The translations under genes were made by a program, and so were the position numbers. Below the pieces are notes generated by a model. That model made no database searches. It had not been told where the DNA came from and saw nothing but the letters and a program-made list of their open reading frames with translations. Positions 57,702-64,000 of a DNA stretch of 64,000 nucleotides are shown here, in pieces. How positions within the stretch are numbered: the stretch's first letter is position 1; every line of letters starts with the position of its first letter. Origin of the DNA: Amylostereum areolatum (lineage: Eukaryota > Basidiomycota > Agaricomycetes > Russulales > Stereaceae); the NCBI GenBank assembly GCA_012932865.1, contig SAXG01000057.1, positions 186,001 through 250,000 on the forward strand, in the 5' to 3' direction.

Positions 57702-59268
57702 ATGTCTGGGGCGCCCACCGAAAATCAAGTCCAGGCGGCGCTCTATGCACTGTCCTACGCAACTGCATTCCGTGTTTTCCCTAATCTCGTTGGAACTGCA
57801 CTCTTCGGTGAGTGCCAAACCTCATTCTCTCCTCGCTCCCAAGCTCACGCGCGCATCACAGCAATCTTCACGGTCCTCATCGTTGTCTCGACGAGAATCC
57901 TCTTGTGGGTCACTTTTTCGTCGTCTGTATTCTCAGCTCGAATCCCGCACCGGCAGCTCGAAAGGCCTTCGCAGCTGGCCCAATCGAGTCATGCTCGCGG
58001 TCACTCTCCTGATGTATGCCGTTTCGGCAGGGCTCTGGGCCATCAGCCTCAAATTGTTGTGGAATGAACTCAACCTCCTCATCCCCGGATTACTCTCCCC
58101 GGCTGCGCAAGGTAGCGACTCGGAAGGTATTACCAACGCCTTATCTGCTCTGAATGCGAAGTGGTCGTTTGTTTACTTGGTTTTATTTCAACTCAATGTG
58201 CGTTATGAGACTTCAATCTTAGATCGCTTCCTCATTTCGACGTTCATGATGCTCAGGTCAACCTGAGTGATGCGGTCGCTCTTTGGAGGGTATATGTTAT
58301 TTGGGGCCGGCGTAAGAGCATTGTATGTTCTATTGCTGTGATCCTCACAACTCTGGTTGGTGCGTGCGAAATAATCGATCACCAAAGGATAATGTCATTC
58401 TTGCTAAATGGTTCCGATGTAGGTGTCAACATAATCATCATCTTGATACAAGTCGCGAGCAACTTCCCAGCCTCTGTCCCGAAGCACCTCCGATCTTTAA
58501 CAGATAGAATAGGTCGGACATATATCGCATATTTTGCCGTGTCAGCATTCGCAAACGTATGGGCTACTTTCATGGTGGCATGGAAAGCATGGTATACACC
58601 TGTCGTGCTCTTGCGTAGTGACTCGGCACCTCTTTACTGAATCAGTTGTCGCGCTTATGCTGCAGGAGCCACCGGCGAGAGATTCGCGGGCACCTCCGAA
58701 ACCGCACCGCCAAAGGCACAGCGGAAAGCATCCTGATGATGCTCGTTGAGTCCAGTGTCGTATACAGTATTTTAGTCGTGAGTCCCTCGTCTTCCACACA
58801 TCGCCGCTGTTCTCCTGGCTGAAATTGCGGTCTTCTCAGATATTGCAGATGCTCGACAGCGACAGCGGCGTTCTACGCACACTCTCGACTGGTCCCTATT
58901 ATTATTATCTTACAAACATTATGCTCCAAGTCTCCGTGAGTGGTCCAATGAAGTTTTCCCCTTCCGTCTCTGCTTACTTATACCGTGCAATCCTCACGCA
59001 GGGAATGTACCCAACGGTCGTTATCGTTCTTGCTGTGCTACAGAAACTCCACGGGGACCACCAGTTCTCCTTCGTCGGCAAAGGGCCGGACGCCACACTT
59101 CCTTTCTCCGTCCGTGTTCCGCGCAGTCGAACATCTGAAAGGATATCGACTGTAAGGATGCATATATCGACTTTCGACGCCGCCCCGGCGGACCAGATTA
59201 CCCCAGATGATTCTCAAACAAGTCTTGACGTGCTCGCCCCACGGGAGAAAGCAGATTTGGGTGCTTGA
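57702..59268 (+). CDS. Multi-span membrane protein, family copy C
   Basis: The ATG at 57702 (MSGAPTENQVQAALYALSYA) begins the same pattern as copies A and B: FRVFPNLVGTALFG; SSKGLRSWPNRVMLAVTLLM; VSAGLWAISLKLLWNELNLL; VNLSDAVALWRVYVIWGRRK; VGVNIIIILIQVASNFPASV; AVSAFANVWATFMVAWKAW; SILMMLVESSVVYSIL; and GMYPTVVIVLAVLQKLHGDH. A polar tail (VRVPRSRTSERIST) ends with ADLGA at 59268. The protein is intact and about 380 residues. Its closest relative here is copy B, on the opposite strand 25 kb away. The function is unknown. Confidence 0.77.
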
Positions 59269-60351
59269 AACTCCGGTTGTCGAGAAGGAAGTTATCGTAG
59301 TACTTGCATACTAGTATTCCTCATCGATTCATCTCTTGGACTTTGTACGTCTACCGGTCTACGTATGTTGTATTATATATTTTGGGCAGAGGCTGGGCGA
59401 CTAACGGGACTGCTTCTAGTTTCGGCATAGTACTACTTAAGCCTGCGCTGTCGCCGTCTTCTGGCAGAAGCCCTGTGTGGATTCTTGTAAGCATTCGTGA
59501 TTCAAAACGCGGCTCTGGCACAGAAACCCCGCGCCGGCAAATCGGTCAATAGTCCAGCAGAAGCTGCACGGCGACCACCAGATCCTACTCACCGGTGACC
59601 AGGGAGGACAAGGCGCACACTCCGCTTGTGCCGTTTCCCGTTGGCGTTTCACAGAGCCGGATTTCGGAGAGGCCTTGAGTACGACGAACGCCGCACGTCT
59701 CGTTCGAGGCTTCTTCGACACTTTCGGTTTGTGCAGACTGTAGCGTTTGTTGATGTATAAGTATACGAGCCATTCCTGCATTGTCTGATGGAGGGTGTCA
59801 TCCAGTTAGGCTCTGAACTGAGTTTTAGCGTGCTCACGCAAGAAAAGATGCCTATGAACGCGTGTCCTCGGCTTCAAGGAGGCTTACGTTTGACTGTATT
59901 GTTATTATGAGACGTAGCATACTCGACCTACATGTATGTATTGCACTTGGATCATCATCGACGGCGTTGACGAATAAGAAAACAGCAGATGACGGACCAT
60001 GACGCCAGCCACCTGCATCATGTCCCAAGGATCTAGCTTCATCTTTCCCAAGAGCGTATACCCGAGTCGGAAGAGGCAAGAGTGGATCATACGACATGGC
60101 ATATTAGCGAAGCTATACAACAAGAAGGATTCAAGGCTACTTTACACAAGGAGCGGACGACGACATGAACAACCGGAGAACGGACAGGGATGGAGAGGAT
60201 ATTAAATACTCGAATAAGCGGGAGCGGGGAGTAGGCGGTCTCGAATACCCAAGCTCCAACATAGAAGGTTTTGAACCTGAGGCAAAAAGGTATCAACATC
60301 GGACAGGAATTGCGGCAGCAGGGCACGCACGATAGAACAAGCAAGGATCCT
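59269..60351. other. Gap containing one relic
   Basis: Apart from the short membrane-protein relic listed separately, I see no gene. A hydrophobic minus-strand frame near 59900-60120 is open but unsupported. Confidence 0.4.
59545..59700 (+). pseudogene. Relic of the membrane-protein family, tail region
   Basis: The sequence reads QQKLHGDHQILLTGDQ, the counterpart of LQKLHGDHQFSFVGKG in copy C, then drifts out of frame. Only the last exon region survives, 280 bases downstream of copy C and in the same orientation. Confidence 0.65.
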
Positions 60352-60974
60352 CTACTCGTCACTACCAGGTTCGACTTGTGGGCCTTCCTCGTCTGAGCTA
60401 GCAGCCGCCTTCTTCGTTGACCGCTTCGGGGCCTTGGGCTTGGCCTCGGCTTTGCGCTCGGCGGCAGTCTTTCCACGGTTAGGGTTCTCGGGCGCATCCC
60501 GCCACATCGCAGCGACCTAAGGAGATATATGCGTCAGCGGCGGCCATATATAGACATAGGAATGCATGTGTGCGCGCAAAGGAAAGGGTGGTGTAGCAAA
60601 GGTGCATGTATGCGTCGACGACGGAGAATGAAACACTGTGGAGGAAGATATGCACCTCCTTCATCGCATCCTTGACACTGACGCCTTCGTGTGTATCCCT
60701 GTAAGGCTTGAGGTGCTCCGACATGTAGACGTTGTACGCCGAGGGTGCCCGCTTCGGCTTGTCGCCTGCAGTGTCAGGAGGGGCGTGACAGAAGAATAGA
60801 TCAGCTTAGATTCTGGGGCGCATATATGCGATGTTGCGTACCGCTTGTCTTCTTCGCCGTTGTCGTCTTCGCCTTGCGAGCGGTCTTGGTCGTAGTCTCT
60901 GCCGGCGGTTGGTTCATAAGCACAAAACAAACAAGCGAAAGGACAGCGAACGCACCAGATGCAACTTTGGCCAT
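60352..60974 (-). CDS. Small basic HMG-box-like nuclear protein
   Basis: The start at 60972-60974 (MAKVAS) and a second mini-exon (TTTKTARKAKTTTAKKTS) give a Lys/Thr-rich leader. The core follows: GDKPKRAPSAYNVYMSEHLK, PYRDTHEGVSVKDAMKE and, after an intron, VAAMWRDAPENPNRGK. This matches helices 1 and 2 of an HMG/YABBY-type box (PKRxPSAYxxYM and a later W). The tail is Lys/Ala-rich (AERKAEAKPKAPKRSTKKAA) and ends acidic, stop at 60352. It probably binds DNA non-specifically in chromatin. A TATAAAA box lies about 95 bases upstream (61067-61073). It is divergent from the inactive RNase H-like gene. Confidence 0.75.
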
Positions 60975-61324
60975 TGTTACTTATGGTGTTGGGGGCGGGG
61001 GACGATGCTCGGGGTGGTGGTTGAAAAGACGGGAGACGGTGAGGAAGGGAAATAGGGTTAGGATGCTTTTATAGTTGACAAGCGGGGTTTCAATAGAACG
61101 CGTTCAACAATGCTAAACGCGCGCGATCACGTGTATTTGTTCCCACGCGTGACCCCCCAAACGGACTCGCGAGATTCAATATTCCTACATTTCCTCTTAC
61201 TCTCTATCTTACAGCCTACATCTGTGGCCCAGCGTACTACTCGAGGTGAGATGATATCCGTCTCGGAATATCTAAACAACGAAAACCGAACCACACGCGT
61301 TGTCCGCTGCAGTCGTTATCAACG
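60975..61324. promoter_or_regulatory. Divergent promoter, HMG-like and RNase H-like genes
   Basis: Between the two starts lie a minus-strand TATAAAA box (61067-61073), a CACGTG E-box within GATCACGTGTATT and an ACGCGT box within CCCACGCGTGACC, both near 61126-61153. The same two motifs occur in the elements upstream of the F-box twins. Confidence 0.5.
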
Positions 61325-62296
61325 ATGCGCCAAGCGACTAGTACTATATACACCTGCGGCTGTGCCGATTTGACCACCAAGTCTGGAGGCGCAGGCGTCT
61401 GGTGGGGCGAGGGTGACGTGCGGTATCTGTCTGTTTCTCCTTGCACTGACCGTACTCTAACCGAACTTGTGTGCCAGGAACATTGCCGTTCGAACGCCAG
61501 GATACTCGAAAAACAGGGCTGCGCTCTTGGTACGCATCCCATCGCGTACTCATGCATCTTCGGTCTTAGTGGTACGCTTATTTATCGTAGGCGGTTGTGA
61601 AGGCTCTCGAGTGCACCCTTGCTTCGTATACACGCAACCCATACACCAGATGTCAGCTCACCATCCGCACGCAGACCAAGTACGCGATACGAGGTGCGTA
61701 CTGCTTTTTTACTTCCCTTCGGAACCCTGATGCCTCGCCTTGGACAGCCGTTACAAGTCGCTTCAAGAAGTTTTCAGAGAAAGATTGGCAAACGGATAAA
61801 GGCCAAAGGGTCAACAACGCCGACCTGATCCAGTATCTCCACGCGCTGCTAAAATATCACGAAAAACACCACGGCCACGCAACGCTCATGTACATATGGG
61901 GACAGAGCTCGGAACTCGGTCGTATCAGATCCAGCAACCTTGCGATACAGGGTACGAGGCTCGACGAGGAGGAAGCGCCGGATTGGATGGCACGTCAAGG
62001 GAGGCTCGAGCGTATGCAGGAGGATAAAGCAATATGGATATCGCTACATTATCTGTTTGTGCGCCTTTTTCTTGGTCGGGATTTCGACCGTTGGTTTGCT
62101 GATGGCCTTCGGAACTATAATCGCGCAGAACCTTCCCCCGCCTGTTGTGACGGTGAAGTCGGAACCCGTAGACGCGATATCAGTGAAGAAGGAGGACCTG
62201 GATGAGGGTCTGATTCCGGGCACGACTCGTGCTATCGTCAAGACTGAGCCTATAGATGGACTCCTCCCCGCATGTGTTAAGATTGAAGAGCTTTGA
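61325..62296 (+). CDS. RNase H-like protein lacking catalytic acids, with sumoylation-consensus tail
   Basis: The ATG at 61325 (MRQATSTIYTCGCADLTTK) opens five exons. They align one for one with the catalytic domain of the RNase H1 at 36405-37941: GAGVWWGEGDVR/NIAVRTPGYSKNRAALL, AVVKALECTLASY, CQLTIRTQTKYAIR, RFKKFSEKDWQTDKGQRVNN and LIQYLHALLKYHEK, then YIWGQSSELGRIRSSNLAIQG. Each catalytic acid is replaced: TDG by TCG, NRAEL by NRAAL, HTDSE by RTQTK, GADKLA by SSNLAI. An intron of about 72 bases (GTGCGC donor) joins ISLHYLF to NLPPPVV. The last 50 residues carry VKSEP, VKKED, VKTEP and VKIEE. The frame is open throughout and splice sites are canonical, so it looks like a maintained pseudoenzyme. 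Confidence 0.75.
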
Positions 62297-62483
62297 GTGT
62301 CTCAATGCTCCGGTTGAATGCGCTGCAATTGCTGCATTTTTGTACATGAAGATAACTGTACAGTGTAGTATGCTTAGTATTTTTGCGAGCCTAAGTACTA
62401 TGTAGTATCCTTCCACGAACAACTTGCTCTTCGCGTCGTTCTGTTCCACATCATCGAAAATCGTAAGTCTTCCGCGATCTGTC

Positions 62484-63726
62484 TTAGGATCCCATGATCA
62501 TGACAGTTTGAGGTACATTCGGACCATTGTATAGATGAATTGTCGTCCCGCGCGAGCTGGCGTAAGTTTCACGGAAGACGTCTTCATAGTCAGACGCGCC
62601 ACAGCCCAGGTAGAGGTCGCAGCGTGTAACCGTGGGCGGGATGACGATTCCTAGGAAATGGGAAAAGACGCTCTCGCGGCAGCATTCCTCGTGCAGAAGG
62701 AGGCGTTCCAGGCGCACGGTTTGGGAGAGGATAGCGGCGAGGTGTTCGCGCGCCCGCCGGTATTGCTTCTGCCCGGCGTAGAACTCGAAAGTGGTCAGGT
62801 TTGCAAAGATATTTTGCGTAGACAGAGGAAGTAACCCGGTGATGGTCAGGCTTGAGAGGCGCGGCGCGTCGAAATTGAAGGAGGTGGGAAGAAGCCCATC
62901 TCCATCCCAGGTAAGTTCCAAGGTCTCCATGCAGGGCAAGGACTTGAGCAACGTGAGCATCATCCACAACGCGCCATCGAACTCCCTGTCCCTTAAGGAG
63001 AGAGACCGCACGCGCGATGCGTGAAGAGGCGATACGCAAAGTTTGAAAATACGGAAGATGGGAAGGTCGTGACTGAAAATTCCCAAAGTCACCGCGACAT
63101 CCACCAGGGATGTTCCCGACCGCTGAAGAAACGCGCCGATGCGGTCCATTGGGGCAGATTGTTCGGATGTGATATCTATTGTGGTCCATAGTGCTTGGGT
63201 AGCGAGGCCGATCTGTTATGAGCGCACCAGACGTTAATTCTGACAAAACACCTAAAGAAGACAACACGACGACGTACCTCTCTAATGTCATGGCATACAT
63301 GTAGAGCGTTTATCCACCCTAAACGCGCTACACGGAGTTCGTACATCTCCGCGTCGGATGGCTTCCTCGGCTCCAGGCCCTCCAGGTCCAAGAGCATATC
63401 TATTCTGCTTCTTGGGTGCGACTTGCTGAGATCGTCTACCCATATTTCGCGAACGAGAAGTAGAATATCGGATATGATTTCCGTTGGGCATCGAAAAAGA
63501 GGTACGCCCTCGTTGCGACGTCGCTTCGCCAGTACACGTTGATATGAGGCGGCTGAGTTCGCGGAAGAGAGTGAGGACTCGGCGGCCTGGATTACGCACA
63601 ATTTGGATAACAGCAACGAGAGCCTGAGAAGGAAGCAGTTTTAGAACATGCGTTCTGCCAGAGCTGAACAATGGGCACGCACTCGTCGGTTGGAGTCGCC
63701 ATTGAGCCGCTGAGCTGGGCTGGCAT
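62484..63726 (-). CDS. F-box/LRR-like protein, short form
   Basis: The start at 63724-63726 (MPAQLSGSMATPTDE) splices to LSLLLSKLCVIQAAESSLSS. The F-box is LFRCPTEIISDILLLV with an insert (DMLLDLEGLEPRKPSDAEMY), then LRVARLGWINALHVCHDIRE. After an intron comes IGLATQALWTTIDITSEQS, with repeats such as RVRSLSLRDREFDGALW, METLELTWDGDGLLPTS and RLSSLTITGLLPLSTQ. It stops at 62484 (MIMGS). It is shorter than the relatives at 18671 and 38586, which continue for about 150-200 residues past the equivalent point. It may be C-terminally truncated or simply a short family member. Confidence 0.75.
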
Positions 63727-64000
63727 CACGGGCAGGTGTGGTGGAGGAGAGAAGACACGTTGTGTTTACCACGCTCCTTTTATACCACAATAACGATGAG
63801 ATAACGCGATATCTGACGTTGGCCAAAGTGAGTAAACAATTGAAGACAACTGGTGGCAGGCTCAGAGTCGTGGATCCTGTTCACCCTAGGAGCGAGCGGG
63901 GACAGATTTTGGAGATATAAGACGACTCGGTAGATAGCGAGACGCAAAGGTCAATCGAATATGCGGGACCTTCGGCTTGTGTGAATGATGTGCAGTAATT

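Noticed and set aside
1..64000. tRNA, rRNA, CRISPR arrays, bacterial operons, polyketide or terpene clusters
   Set aside because: No cloverleaf, rRNA stretch, spaced direct-repeat array or core biosynthetic enzyme was seen; the DNA is eukaryotic with spliced genes.

Overview
The window reads as nuclear DNA of an Agaricomycete (mushroom-type basidiomycete). The genes are GC-rich and cut by many short introns (about 45-75 nt) with GTGCGT, GTGAGT or GTATGT donors. Gene families typical of that class are present: F-box proteins, MYND-finger proteins, a multi-span membrane family of unknown function, and macrofage-activating-glycoprotein-like secreted proteins. The species cannot be named from the sequence. 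Splice sites were chosen by eye, so exon borders are approximate.

Layout. 0-8 kb: the end of a MYND gene, a HOP2-type meiotic recombination gene, a mitochondrial carrier of the LEU5 type, a frame-broken MYND-like gene and a weakly supported small gene. 8-21 kb: two tandem F-box paralogues sharing a conserved upstream element, another F-box gene, an MSS51-like MYND gene and a large F-box gene, all on the minus strand. 21-36 kb: a 611 bp foldback element, then a PSD2-type phosphatidylserine decarboxylase facing a membrane-protein gene tail to tail. Next come a G-rich minisatellite, a scrap of a second decarboxylase gene, a second membrane-protein gene, a decayed galactose-mutarotase copy and an intact mutarotase. 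36-41 kb: RNase H1 and an F-box/LRR-like gene. 41-50 kb: four tandem secreted, probably GPI-anchored paralogues. 51-56 kb: a C2H2 regulator and a conserved unknown. 56-60 kb: an AT-rich island, then a second copy of the mutarotase-tail plus membrane-protein segment. 60-64 kb: a small HMG-type protein, a divergently placed RNase H-like protein without its catalytic acids, and an F-box gene.

There is no obvious pathway cluster. Coherent groupings are duplications: F-box twins, the secreted-protein array, three membrane-protein copies with flanking relics, and active plus inactive RNase H. The most interesting object is the inactive RNase H-like gene at 61.3-62.3 kb, whose tail carries four copies of the sumoylation consensus. 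A second pattern affects annotation: at least eight sites in conserved genes have one base too many and none clearly has one too few. This looks more like insertion-biased assembly error than gene decay.
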